Shown one piece after another: positions 17,201-26,337 of a stretch of 64,000 nucleotides of DNA. The notes under the pieces are model-generated. The model worked only from the letters and a program-made list of their open reading frames with translations. It was not told the origin of the DNA and did no database searches. Origin of the DNA: Microcoleus vaginatus PCC 9802 (GTDB taxonomy: Bacteria > Cyanobacteriota > Cyanobacteriia > Cyanobacteriales > Microcoleaceae); contig CP031740.1 in the NCBI GenBank assembly GCA_022701275.1, forward strand, positions 5,531,001 through 5,595,000, given 5' to 3'. Both the position numbers and the translations under genes were made by a program. Numbering within the stretch: the first letter of the stretch is position 1; each line of letters begins with the position of its first letter.

Positions 17201-17268
17201 AGAACGGGCAAGATGCCCGTTCCACAAAGAATGAGTTTTCTTGTGGAACAGGCATCTTGCCTGTTCCT
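17201..17268. repeat. Double hairpin dispersed repeat
   Basis: Two inverted copies of a unit that is itself a hairpin: gaacgggca-aga-tgcccgttc and gaacaggca-aga-tgcctgttc, each with the flank cacaa. The base changes between arms are compensatory. A single copy occurs at 63000-63027. It may also terminate the leftward gene ending at 17338. Confidence 0.75.
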
Positions 17269-17337
17269 AAACAAGTAATTGAGAAGGGTGCAAGATGTGA
17301 GTTAAGCTTAAAAACTTAAGTTTTTACTTGCTGATAT

Positions 17338-19752
17338 TCAAGTAGCCTCGACGAACACACCGCTGCGAGCAAACTCCTCTTCTTCAGGAGTGAAGACAGG
17401 AGCTTCATCCACAAGCTCAGGGTCAAAGTAGTATGTCTCTTGTAGGAATTGTCCCGTGACGATCGCCTCGTCCAACTCCTGGATGTAATCTTGGGCAACT
17501 AAGCATACCTCTTTGATGCCTTCCTCATCCCTCTTATCCAACAGCTTTTGCAATATTGCTCTCACCCCTGTCAGTCGTGCTGCGGGCTTGAGTATAGTGT
17601 AGAGGCGGTACATCCGATCGGTGGCAATGCTGATTTGTTTGAGGGCTTTGGCTCGTGCTAGCTCAGACTCAATGCTGGGCCAATAACGGGTGGTGTAGAA
17701 TGCTTCCTCATCCTTTTGATACCACTCCTCCGATCGCGCAATTGATGAGGAGACAGTATTGTGCAACTTCCAGAAGAATAAGCGCAGGGAATCGCCATCT
17801 ACTACGGTGGACAGCTTGGCCTCCATTGATACCTCAAAGCTATTGAGACGCGGGTCGCGCCCAAGCACGAGGTACTCCAGAGGGTACATTTCCACCTCTT
17901 TATTCTGCACGACGTAGGCGTTGAGGTGGTGGCGGCAGTAGGGGCAGGGATACATAGTGGCAAACAGGTTGAAGAATTCCTTGAAAATTGCCACCAGAGT
18001 TTTTTGCTGTTCGGGGGTCTTGGTAGAGACGATTTCAGCCGTAGTGTGGAAGAAACGCCACACCGCAGGGCCAATATAGTAAGGAAAGCTGACGCGCATT
18101 TGTGAATTCTTTACTTCAGTGCGATCGATATAAACATCGATAAACGCCACATATTGCGAGAGTTCGCCAGACTCGCGCCCACACTCTAAGCTTTCGCGCC
18201 GTTTCTGTATCCCATTGAGGTAGTGGTGCGTCAAGCGCCATGCCTGTTGAAGCATCAGTTGCTGTTTTGGAGCGCATTTGGCAAAGTTTTCTGCAACATC
18301 CGCCCCATAGCGCCCAAATTCCCCTGACGTTTTAGTCGCTTCGTACCACTCGTTTAAAGCTGCTTCATCAGGCACCGTGTTGAAGGGGATGTCTGCTGCG
18401 GTAATGACGCTGAAGGCAGCCAGCAACTTCGGCATAAAGTCTTCATACCAATAGGCTACTGGCATCATCGCACCATCTATTTCCTCTAATGCCTCCGAGA
18501 CGATGACGCGGTTCCACTTCTTCAGGTACTCCTTGGGATCTCCCTCGGATTTGGGTGGTGGCGCCATGTTCTCACTCAGCTCCAGGTTTCGCAGTCGGTT
18601 GAGTTCGTTGATTGCAAGCACACCCTCCGCGATGTCACGCAAGTTGAGACTATCCTTTTTGATCGTCATTGCCAACTCGACTGCCGCCCCAAACTTCTCC
18701 TTGGCCGTGGCCGACTTACCCCGCGCCTCCAACATGGCTTTTTCTTCTGCCAACATTTCAGGAGTTTTTTCTATGGTTTTCCAATTCTTGATGCGATGCT
18801 CTAGTCGGCCATATTCATCTTCGAGCGATTTAACTACTGCATCCAGTAGAGGGTTGCACGCCGACTCTACTACACCCAATCCTTTATAAAGCGCGATCGC
18901 ACTCCTGACAAATCGCACAAAATCAACGATTCTGTATGGCAAGTTTCTCACGCACAGGTGAGTCTCGTGGTTGGCGGAAAAACTCTCCCGGAAGCTGCGG
19001 TAGGCTGCTCCCTGGATCAGACGAAACAAACCAATCTGCATCTCCAAGCGGGATGTACCGCGCTTCTTATCAGCTTGTGGGTGTTGGGCGAGTAGTTCTT
19101 TTAGTCGCGCTATTTCTCGATTGCAATCGGTGGGTGCTTCTTGTAGCTCTTGTAGATGAGGTTCAATAGTGGCAGAAGCTGGCTCGTTGACAGCAGTGGC
19201 TATACTTTCGATCGCAGCCACTGTACTATCTGAAATCTCGGTTGTCTGTGCACTGACAACGGGAATCGGCGAGTCTTGATCTCCTGTTGTGATATCTGAC
19301 TCATCGGGTACGAGTGTGCAGAATTCCTCAAAGTCAATTAAGGCATTGCCGTCATGATCTGCCTCTTTGATAATCTCATCGAGCTCTGGCTCTGTCAGCC
19401 CAAACGGGCTCATCATATCCTGCATCTCGTTTTTAGTGATTTGACCGCTACCATCCTCATCAAATACACTAAATGACCTTTTGAGACGACTCTGGCGATC
19501 GCCTTGTTCGGACATCATCAGCATTTTGAATTCCTCAAAATCGATACTGCCCGACAAGTCTACGTCCACTTCTTTGATCATCTCGCGCAGCTCGGTTTCG
19601 TTAGGACTCTGGCCTAGCGATCGCATCACTTGACCGAGTTCTTCTAATGAAATAGCACCGCTCCCGTCCGCGTCAAATACTTGGAACGCTTCCCATAACT
19701 TTGCCTCCTCTTCTTCTGTCATGACTTTTTTTTCAATATCCACAGATGTCAT
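17338..19752 (-). CDS. Calmodulin-like EF-hand domain fused to Erv1/Alr-like sulfhydryl oxidase region
   Basis: An 804-residue protein. Residues 1-150 form four canonical EF-hands with calcium loops at 27-38 (DADGSGAISLEE), 63-74 (DVDLSGSIDFEE), 98-109 (DEDGSGQITKNE) and 132-143 (DHDGNALIDFEE). Spacing and pairing are those of calmodulin. After an acidic linker, a long helical region (about 210-560) has no recognised domain. Residues 575-665 resemble the Erv1/Alr FAD-linked oxidase fold: GPAVWRFFHTTAEIV, the redox motif YPCPYCRHHL (Cys603, Cys606) and FFWKLHNTVSS, matching the family's W..LH..A, CxxC and W..HN elements. The family's second CX16C disulfide is not evident. There is no signal peptide. 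Calcium-regulated thiol oxidation is a hypothesis. Confidence 0.8.
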   Translation of the reverse strand: MTSVDIEKKVMTEEEEAKLWEAFQVFDADGSGAISLEELGQVMRSLGQSPNETELREMIKEVDVDLSGSIDFEEFKMLMMSEQGDRQSRLKRSFSVFDEDGSGQITKNEMQDMMSPFGLTEPELDEIIKEADHDGNALIDFEEFCTLVPDESDITTGDQDSPIPVVSAQTTEISDSTVAAIESIATAVNEPASATIEPHLQELQEAPTDCNREIARLKELLAQHPQADKKRGTSRLEMQIGLFRLIQGAAYRSFRESFSANHETHLCVRNLPYRIVDFVRFVRSAIALYKGLGVVESACNPLLDAVVKSLEDEYGRLEHRIKNWKTIEKTPEMLAEEKAMLEARGKSATAKEKFGAAVELAMTIKKDSLNLRDIAEGVLAINELNRLRNLELSENMAPPPKSEGDPKEYLKKWNRVIVSEALEEIDGAMMPVAYWYEDFMPKLLAAFSVITAADIPFNTVPDEAALNEWYEATKTSGEFGRYGADVAENFAKCAPKQQLMLQQAWRLTHHYLNGIQKRRESLECGRESGELSQYVAFIDVYIDRTEVKNSQMRVSFPYYIGPAVWRFFHTTAEIVSTKTPEQQKTLVAIFKEFFNLFATMYPCPYCRHHLNAYVVQNKEVEMYPLEYLVLGRDPRLNSFEVSMEAKLSTVVDGDSLRLFFWKLHNTVSSSIARSEEWYQKDEEAFYTTRYWPSIESELARAKALKQISIATDRMYRLYTILKPAARLTGVRAILQKLLDKRDEEGIKEVCLVAQDYIQELDEAIVTGQFLQETYYFDPELVDEAPVFTPEEEEFARSGVFVEAT

Positions 19753-20413
19753 ACTAAATTTTCCCTGATTTTTTTATTTTATGTCTATTAATTATGGCTA
19801 ATATAAGTAAATAAGCGCAAAAAAACAATAATATTTTGTAAGGTCTTGCCGGGGCTGGTTTAGCCTAGGATCTATACTAAGAGAGATGTTATTAGTGCAA
19901 AAGCTGGTCTACCCTGTAATGTTTATTTAAACCCACTTATTTTAATTGCTGATAACTTACGGAACTGTTACAAACGATACTATAACTCTGCATAGTTGCC
20001 AGCGTCATCGCAATGGTTGGGCGTTTTAGTGGGTGAATTAAAGAGTTAGAAAGCCATCCCTATTTAAGTCAATCAAGAGTTTTTCTTGTTAAGCTTTGAC
20101 AGTTGACTGTGAGTCGATAAACTCAAATTAGCGCTGATATATCGAAAATACATATAGTTGCCACTTGACTCAACTTTGTAATTCCCATGAAGCACGGATT
20201 TGAGCTAAAGCGGTTAGAGTGCGATCTAGACTGAAGGGCGAGATCCTTTTACAGGAGCATTTGAGTTAAAAGTAGACGCAATATTCCGTCATAGTTGAGT
20301 GAAGTTAAATCATCTATGATAGCAATCCTATTTCATTTGTGAACAATTTTTAGGCCCAGCACGCGATCGAGTCGAGGAGGGGGTTTTAGCGATTTCCCCC
20401 CTTCCCCTTCTAG
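19753..20413. other. Intergenic region upstream of calmodulin-Erv1 gene
   Basis: 661 bp, AT-rich, with no credible ORF. It contains the promoter of the leftward EF-hand gene and the second copy of the flanking repeat. Confidence 0.5.
20103..20213 (+). repeat. Dispersed repeat, copy 2 (right of calmodulin-Erv1 gene)
   Basis: ttgactgtgagtc is identical to copy 1; cttgactcaacttt and atgaagcacggatttga differ by two bases and one base from copy 1. The middle is longer by about 10 bases. Confidence 0.6.
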
Positions 20414-21658
20414 TTAAAAATCTCTCAGTTGAGCAGTTTGAACCGGAACTTCTTTAATCTGGGCACCGCGGCGCACCTTCAGTTGCAGAATTTGACCGAT
20501 TTTGCTGTTTTCCACCAAATTTTGCAACTGTTCGGGTTCAGTCACTCCCTCGCCGTCAATTTGAACGATGACATCCCCCTTGCGAATCCCTGCTTCCTCA
20601 GCAGGCGTATTTGGCACAACTCGCATCACTAACACCCCTTGGACTTCCGGCACAATTAAAGGAGCATTGGGGTCCGAATTATTCTCTCTGGCCATTTCAG
20701 GAGTCAAAGCAATCATCTGAATCCCCAAAAACGGATGGCTGACTTGTTCTCCCTTGGCTAACTGCGCGTAGATGGCCTTGGCTTTGTCGATCGGAATCGC
20801 AAAGCCTATACCCATTGCATCGGCTCGAATCGCCGTGTTGATGCCAATCACTTCTCCTCTGCTGTTTAACAGCGGGCCGCCGGAATTGCCGGGATTGATG
20901 GCGGCGTCGGTTTGAATGAAATCAAGCCGCTTGTCGGGAATGCCGACGGCTGCACTGGAGCGTTTGAGGGTGCTGATAATGCCCAAGGTGACGGTGTTGT
21001 CAAATCCCAGGGGGTTGCCCACGGCGATCGCCCAATCTCCCACTTTCACCGCGTCGGAATCTCCCAAGGTGGCCGTCGGCAGGTTTAATTGCTTAGTATT
21101 AATTTTGACAACAGCCAAATCTGTTACTTCGTCAGTACCTTGGACTTCTCCTGGAAATGTCCTGCCGTCGTTTAAGGTGACAGTCACTCGATCGGCTTTG
21201 TCAACTACGTGAGCGTTGGTTAAAACAATCCCGCTTTTGTCAATGATGAAGCCGGAACCTTGACCGCGTAAGCGTTCTTGTCTGGGGGTCAGGCTGCGTA
21301 AATCTTCTCCCAAAAATCTGCGGAAGAATGGGTCTTCCATTAAAGGATCGATGTTGCGGCTGACAGTGCGCTCGGTATCAATGCGGACAACTGCCGGCCC
21401 GACTCGATCGACAGCCGCTGTCACAAAACTGGCCGTATCCGCCAGGAGTTCCCCGCCCCGCAGCGCTAACTGTTGCGGATTCGGGGGGGTGGCGGGGGAA
21501 CTCGGGAACTGTAAGTTGGGCGGATTTGTGCCATCAGCGGCGGCAGCGGGTGCAGCATTGATACCGAGCGCACTCAGGGCGATCGTCATTCCTAAAATTA
21601 GGGCGAACCAACGAGCGCCGATTCGAGGTGTGGGGAGAAAAAACTTAAATAGTCGCAT
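20414..21658 (-). CDS. HtrA/Deg-family serine protease
   Basis: A 414-residue exported protease of the HhoA/HhoB/HtrA group, which degrades or refolds damaged envelope proteins. A signal peptide or anchor (about 15-40, ending NAAPAAAAD) precedes a trypsin-like domain with His in LTNAHVV, Asp in TDLAVVKI and Ser in [10 protein letters not shown]. One PDZ domain follows (about 305-400; [29 protein letters not shown]). The length and single PDZ domain are usual for cyanobacterial Deg proteases. Which of the three paralogues it represents cannot be decided by eye. It is probably monocistronic; the divergent neighbour is a metal-responsive repressor. Confidence 0.95.
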   Translation of the reverse strand: MRLFKFFLPTPRIGARWFALILGMTIALSALGINAAPAAAADGTNPPNLQFPSSPATPPNPQQLALRGGELLADTASFVTAAVDRVGPAVVRIDTERTVSRNIDPLMEDPFFRRFLGEDLRSLTPRQERLRGQGSGFIIDKSGIVLTNAHVVDKADRVTVTLNDGRTFPGEVQGTDEVTDLAVVKINTKQLNLPTATLGDSDAVKVGDWAIAVGNPLGFDNTVTLGIISTLKRSSAAVGIPDKRLDFIQTDAAINPGNSGGPLLNSRGEVIGINTAIRADAMGIGFAIPIDKAKAIYAQLAKGEQVSHPFLGIQMIALTPEMARENNSDPNAPLIVPEVQGVLVMRVVPNTPAEEAGIRKGDVIVQIDGEGVTEPEQLQNLVENSKIGQILQLKVRRGAQIKEVPVQTAQLRDF

Positions 21659-21836
21659 AGCGTCAATCTTTGTTAGTCTGGGTTAGTCTGGTAAACGTGT
21701 GCGATCGTGCGGACTCAATAATCTGCCGCTATGAAGATCCTAAATATATTTTGACAGTTACAATACATGAGTCAGGAGCCCGCACCAACTCAACATATTC
21801 AGAATTCTAACTTTTAAAAATTCCCTCGTAACCCCA

Positions 21837-22190
21837 ATGATTCTATCTGATACTTCTACTGACAAATCCTTGCCCTCAAATTCCCACCACCATCACGACG
21901 ATAAATCAGTCCACCCTCACCATCACGATGAAGAATCGATGCGACGGCTGGTAAATCGCTTGTCTCGGATTGAGGGACACGTCCGCGGCATTAAAACAAT
22001 GGTGCAAGAAAACCGTCCCTGTCCCGAAGTTCTCGTGCAAGTTGCAGCAGTTCGAGGCGCCCTCGATCGCGTGGCGAGAATCATTCTTGATGAACATTTA
22101 ACTGAGTGCATTGCCAGAGCCGCTAAAGAAGGCAATATCGATACGGAAATCGAAGAGTTGAAAGCGGCTTTGGATCGGTTTTTGCCTTAG
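21837..22190 (+). CDS. CsoR/RcnR-family metal-sensing repressor, InrS-like
   Basis: A 117-residue all-helical DNA-binding repressor that releases DNA when metal binds. The family core RRLVNRLSRIEGHVRGIKTM is followed by Cys in RPCPEVLVQVAAVRGAL and by His and Cys in ILDEHLTECIARA, giving the Cys-His-Cys set of CsoR/InrS sensors. The N-terminus is unusually rich in histidine (HHHHDDKSVHPHHHDEE), which resembles nickel sensors such as InrS more than copper CsoR. No efflux gene is adjacent, so its target is unknown. It is transcribed away from the HtrA gene. Confidence 0.9.
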   Translation: MILSDTSTDKSLPSNSHHHHDDKSVHPHHHDEESMRRLVNRLSRIEGHVRGIKTMVQENRPCPEVLVQVAAVRGALDRVARIILDEHLTECIARAAKEGNIDTEIEELKAALDRFLP

Positions 22191-22304
22191 CCGCTGCCAA
22201 TTTTTACCGAAAATTTGGGTGGAAAGCCCCGCACTAAAAACGAGAAATATGCCAAGGTGGCCCGAAGCGTGCAGGTAACACCCAAAAAAAAGGGAGGCGT
22301 GAGC

Positions 22305-22674
22305 GTTTCAATGCGATGAGTTATGGTCATTGGTAGAAAACAAAGACAACAAGCAGTGGGTTCCGTTGGCGCTTGATGCAGACAAAGAGTGAGATTGTTG
22401 GCGTTTACATTGGCGCACGAGATGAAGCAGCAGCCCGCAAATTGTGGGAATCGTTGCCTCCGGTCTATCGCCAATTTCTGGGCAGCGTATGGAGCCGTTC
22501 TACGCCCGCTGTCCGACAGCAAAACCAGCTACCGAAGAGCGATTCAACAATACATTGAGGCAACGGGTGTCTCGGCTAGTCCGAAAAACCTTGTCCTTTT
22601 TAAAATCGTTGGAGAATCACATTGGTGCCATCTGGTATTTCATTCATCACTACAAGGCATCATTACTTGTGTAG
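22305..22674 (+). pseudogene. Remnant of an IS1-family transposase
   Basis: Pieces of one transposase appear in successive frames: QCDELWSLVENKDNKQWVPL then ALDADKE, EIVGVYIGARDEAAARKLWE then SLPPVYRQ, NFWAAYGAVL, and finally FNNTLRQRVSRLVRKTLSF with SLENHIGAIWYFIHHYKASL and a stop. In order they match the DDE domain of IS1-type transposases; stops and frameshifts prevent any function. The N-terminal zinc-finger part was not found. Confidence 0.8.
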
Positions 22675-22830
22675 CACTACCAATACTTGGTGAAGGGTTT
22701 TAAGTGTTTAGAAAGCTACGAGTTATAACTGGCATAACGAGCTGTTCCTTTTCCAAAGGACATTAATTAAGTTTTAAGCCTAATGTTGTTGGGAATATTT
22801 TATCGACTATCTTCTATCAAAGTGTAACCT

Positions 22831-23415
22831 GTGTTCAACTTACTTCTTCAAGTATGGGGAGGATTATTTTATCTTCTCAACAAAGTTTTTTTCTCAAGGG
22901 CGGAACGCAGTAAAAACAGTCAAGGCAAGCAAAAATCGCGTTTTTGGGCCTGGGCATTCTATCTCATTGGTGTACCAGCATGGGTCATAGTCCTGGTATC
23001 GGGACGCAACTGGATAGCCGCAGCTATCGAAACTGGGGGCGCTCCAGCTATGCTGGTTGGGCTGATTAACGCGCGGAGGGGTCAAGGGCACGCACCCCTA
23101 TGGCTTGACCATTTTGCAAAACTAGCCTTAGCAATCGGTCTGGGATTGAGCTTGTATGACTTCGGAGGCCTGACAAGTCTCAGTCAGGTGCTGGAACTAG
23201 GAATGGCTTTTGGATTCCTAATGGGAACTTATCTGCTTTCCAAAGACAAGCCTCATGGATATTTCTGGCTGATGCTAGGGAATATTACTTGCGCCGGTCT
23301 TATGGGTATTCAGGGTCATTGGCTGCTTCTAGGCGAACAAACAATCTCCCTTGGATTCGTGTTTGACGCTTATTGGGTACAGCGGAGAAGACTTAAAATC
23401 AGGTCAAATAATTGA
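22831..23415 (+). CDS. Polytopic membrane protein, unknown function
   Basis: A 194-residue protein starting at GTG, with about five or six membrane segments (FWAWAFYLIGVPAWVIVLV, AAIETGGAPAMLVGLI, LALAIGLGLSLYDF, VLELGMAFGFLMGTYLL, YFWLMLGNITCAGLMGI). The topology and the late Gly/His/Trp-rich segment are loosely reminiscent of PnuC-type nucleoside transporters, but this is not convincing. It follows an IS1 remnant and has no operon partner. Confidence 0.65.
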   Translation: MFNLLLQVWGGLFYLLNKVFFSRAERSKNSQGKQKSRFWAWAFYLIGVPAWVIVLVSGRNWIAAAIETGGAPAMLVGLINARRGQGHAPLWLDHFAKLALAIGLGLSLYDFGGLTSLSQVLELGMAFGFLMGTYLLSKDKPHGYFWLMLGNITCAGLMGIQGHWLLLGEQTISLGFVFDAYWVQRRRLKIRSNN

Positions 23416-24171
23416 CCTACCTTTAAGCGCTTTTAATAACAGTAAGATTTGCCTCTGCTTGAGTTTCTCTATCTCCCACAAAAAGTTTGCTAAAAAATGA
23501 TGCAATAGTTGTGCATTTTTTTACTCAACAGATGAGAGCGATCGCAAATAATGATTTGTGCTTGATGTCTAACATCATTTCCAAATATTTTTTTAACGAA
23601 GAAACTGCTGAACCGCTTGGAGCAGCAAAACAGTACCTCTGGGCAAGAGGAATGCGCCTCGAAAGAGGGAAAGCATGGGGAGAAGACCCCCTCTACTCGT
23701 GACGATGCACCGTGAGATAACAAGTGGACTTCGATGAACCATGAATTAGAATCTCCACGCATCGACGGCTTGAGAGTATTTCAAATCCATATAACAAAAC
23801 CTGCAAATTAGACAAAACTTGCAAGTTATGATTTCTGGCCCCTTTTTTAAGCATCTTTCACAAACAGGGAAAAAGCGTCAAATCTTCTCGCCCTCACCCC
23901 AATCGCCGCAACATCTAATTTACAGCAGATTGCAGGTTTATGAAGTAGACCCGCCTATCAATCAATCCCCGTACAGACACGGGACACGGCCGTGTCTAAA
24001 GTTGCTTCATAAACCAGGAATACGCTGTATATGCTTCGCAGTTTATGAGAGCGAGTTTTGTTAAAAAAGAATTAGTCAGGTTTTTCGTGACGAATGAACT
24101 CCTCAAAAGCTTCAAAAGCTGACTGCAAACCATTAGATAATCCGTGATTAATCCGACTTGGTATGAAGGGT
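23416..24171. other. Gene-poor region with MITE-like element
   Basis: About 750 bp. Short ORFs on both strands lack family resemblance and overlap one another. The recognisable content is the inverted-repeat element at 23921-24029. The stretch is probably decayed mobile DNA. Confidence 0.5.
23921..24029. repeat. MITE-like inverted repeat element
   Basis: Imperfect terminal inverted repeats start tacagcagattgcaggttta on the left and, reading inward from the right, tacagcgtattcctggttta, both continuing tgaag; about 21 of 26 bases match. The interior has a second palindrome, gacacggccgtgtc. It has no coding capacity. Confidence 0.65.
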
Positions 24172-24609
24172 CTAGACTTTCGTCAGCTTGGCTTTTAGGT
24201 GGTATCTGACTGTTGCGTAAACCGCTTTATAGGAAGCTTCAATGCTGTATTCCTGCTGCAACCACTCTTGAATCTCTCCATAGCTTTTAAAGCCTTCCTG
24301 GGGGTCGCTGAGGCGCATTGCCAAACTAGCGCGGGCCAGAGGAGGAATGGCCGGCTTGCGGCCGCCACTGTGCTTTGTTTCGAGGAGCCCTTCGAGTCCG
24401 TCAGAGCGGTACTTTCTCAGCCACCGCTGCACTGTAATTCGATTGACCCCGATCGTCATTGCCAATTCTTTAACTGTCTTAACGTGACAAATTTTGAACA
24501 GGTAAAGTGCTTGAATTTTTTGAAAGCCGCTTGCTGTTTTTTGTTCAGTTAACAGGTTTTTTAGTTCTTCAATTGTCTCTGTGATGCTAAGTTTACATAC
24601 TCCAGCCAT
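24172..24609 (-). CDS. IS630-type helix-turn-helix transposase subunit
   Basis: A 145-residue protein. The helix-turn-helix (VKELAMTIGVNRITVQRWLR) followed by SDGLEGLLETKHSGGRKPAI and SYGEIQEWLQQEYSIEASYK with AVYATVRYHL is the DNA-binding half of IS630-family transposases, normally followed by a DDE catalytic ORF. No DDE half is found downstream on the minus strand, so the element is incomplete. It may still bind DNA, but transposition is not expected. Confidence 0.75.
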   Translation of the reverse strand: MAGVCKLSITETIEELKNLLTEQKTASGFQKIQALYLFKICHVKTVKELAMTIGVNRITVQRWLRKYRSDGLEGLLETKHSGGRKPAIPPLARASLAMRLSDPQEGFKSYGEIQEWLQQEYSIEASYKAVYATVRYHLKAKLTKV

Positions 24610-25692
24610 ATCAATTACCTCACAATTCGCGTTCTACAATACCTTTGTTTGACAATGGAGCAAAAGCTGCTCCTATCCTAAATGCTGACCTTGTGTTTGC
24701 CCTGAAGCAATACAAAAGCGTTCGTTCTCATTAAACTTTTTCCTTCCTGGAGGCACTCAGACGCTCAGAAACCGGATTATTTTAACCTGGAGCAAGGTTG
24801 CAACGATTTTTTTGGGTAAAAAACCCACTTTCGGCGCCAGTTTTGTATTTGATGGACAAGCCTCATTGCTAATACTGATAGCCGTTAACCGATCGACTGT
24901 AACATTAGCGGCCATAGGTGACTCTTAAGGAATACCATTTATTCTCTTCTTGTTAAACATCTATCATGGTTTTCCTGGTATTTATTGGTATTTTTTGCGA
25001 ACGTATGGGCGATTTTTAGTCATTAGGTGCTAGCAAACAGGCGAATGTACACCAGCGATCGCATTTTTATACAGACATTCCCCTAGTCCCCGAAGTGCAT
25101 TTTTGGCTTTCGCTGTGCGAAAAATCCTTAGATATCAGCACTCTCATCGGTCAGAGCGGGTAGCGCTGAGTGACGTTGCAACCGACTTTCTTGCCGCGGG
25201 CAAGTATCTGTGAAACTACTGGCTTTATTGCCAATTGAGTAAAACACGGCGAGGGTGGCATTGTCAATTTCCCAGCATTACAGTATAAGTATCGGCTATT
25301 TTTGCCCGCCTGCTGTGATCGAAAGGGGGGTTTCTATGTGATCCTACTAACATGGCTTTGTGATCTTGGTCACACCCCTACTCAGTAAGCTCAACTACCC
25401 ACAAAAAGTTATGGGTTTGATCGGAGTTTCCACGTAGAATCTTTGGGATTTAGTTAGGAAGTGGGCTCAAACTTGTTGTTAAAATTTTTAAAGATTAATT
25501 TTTAACCAAAGGGAAAACAGAATGCAGCTTTGTCCTTCACCCTCACCAAACCATCTAATTTATACTCAAACCTTGCAGATTGAGGGAAGTTTCAGGCTGG
25601 GTGTGAATATTTCAGAATCTAAAATAGCAGAACATCCGGTGTAACCAGCTTGCTGACAGTATTCTTCATTTAAAAGGTGTAGAGAAGCCACA
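24610..25692. other. 1.08-kb region without a gene
   Basis: The longest gene-free stretch of the window. There is no family-like ORF on either strand, and codon-like composition is absent. It contains the CRP-type palindrome at 25359 and the leader of the pentapeptide-repeat gene. An unannotated RNA cannot be excluded. Confidence 0.5.
25359..25374. promoter_or_regulatory. CRP/SyCRP1-type binding site
   Basis: TGTGATCTTGGTCACA: perfect TGTGA and TCACA half-sites around a six-base spacer, the cAMP-receptor-protein consensus and close to the SyCRP1 site known in Synechocystis. It lies about 320 bp upstream of the pentapeptide-repeat gene start. The regulated gene is not certain. Confidence 0.65.
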
Positions 25693-26337
25693 ATGAACGT
25701 TGACGAACTGCTCAAGCTATACGCAATAGGAGAAAGAAATTTTAGCGGGGTCTACCTGCACGAGGTCTACCTCTACGAAGCAGAATTGATTGGAGCCAAT
25801 CTGTATGAAGCCGACCTGATTGGAGCCAATCTCAGCAAAGCGAAACTCAACAGAGTCAACTTTGGCAAAGCCAATTTGTGCAAGATTAATTTGATGAGAG
25901 CAGACTTAGGTGGAGCCGACCTCACAGAAGCACTTTTAGTTGAAGCTAACCTGAATCGAGCTGAGTTGATGGGAGCGAACCTCAGCAAAGCAGACTTGAG
26001 CGGAGCTTCCCTGATCCAAGCAACTTTAATTGGAGCCAACGTATCTCGGGCCACACTCAGCCGTGCAGACTTGCACGGAGTAAATCTTTACGGAGTAAAC
26101 TTGCGTAGGGCGGTGCTGACAGAATGCGATTTAATTGGCGCAAACTTGAGCAAAGTAGACCTTAGCGGAGCCGACTTAATGGGGGCGAGTCTAATTAGGG
26201 CAGACTTGACTGAAGCGATTTTAAGTGCGTCAGACTTAAGCGGAGCAAACCTGTTGGGAGCAAACCTTACAAAAGTTAACCTGAGCGGAGTATATCTTAA
26301 GGGTACAACAATGCCCGACGGCACGATTCACGACTAA
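25693..26337 (+). CDS. Pentapeptide-repeat protein
   Basis: A 214-residue protein built almost entirely of A(D/N)LXX pentapeptides from about residue 15 to 205 (LIGANLYEADLIGANLSKAK, ADLSGASLIQATLIGANVSR and so on), which should fold as a right-handed four-sided beta-helix. It has no signal peptide or membrane segment. Roughly 36 consecutive repeats make nine coils. Known relatives include DNA-mimic gyrase protectors and many cyanobacterial proteins of unknown role. Its upstream region is more than 1 kb of non-coding DNA with a CRP-type site. Confidence 0.9.
   Translation: MNVDELLKLYAIGERNFSGVYLHEVYLYEAELIGANLYEADLIGANLSKAKLNRVNFGKANLCKINLMRADLGGADLTEALLVEANLNRAELMGANLSKADLSGASLIQATLIGANVSRATLSRADLHGVNLYGVNLRRAVLTECDLIGANLSKVDLSGADLMGASLIRADLTEAILSASDLSGANLLGANLTKVNLSGVYLKGTTMPDGTIHD

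Larger units (their letters stand above)
16839..17337. other. Repeat-rich intergenic region
   Basis: About 500 bp with no credible gene. It holds a (ttgactg)4 array, one copy of a repeat that recurs at 20100-20213, and a double hairpin at 17201-17268. A 34-codon ORF starting at 16910 (MKIARIISWQLDSTLRP) lies within the repeat. Confidence 0.55.

Noticed and set aside
17068..17274. Leftward ORF containing RNRQDACST and GTGILPV
   Set aside because: These peptides are the translation of the dispersed hairpin repeat, seen again as SRQDACST near 63000, not of a gene.
23487..23762. Overlapping short ORFs on both strands
   Set aside because: No family match, no start signals and opposite frames cancel each other; the region is gene-poor and carries mobile debris.
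24070..24171. Possible frameshifted continuation of the IS630 protein (INHGLSNGLQSAFEAFEEFI)
   Set aside because: The stretch does not resemble the DDE half of IS630 transposases, so a simple frameshift is not supported.
25773..26324. Leftward ORFs opposite the pentapeptide-repeat gene (RLAPI-type peptides)
   Set aside because: They are the antisense reading of the repetitive ADLXX codons and have no independent signals.
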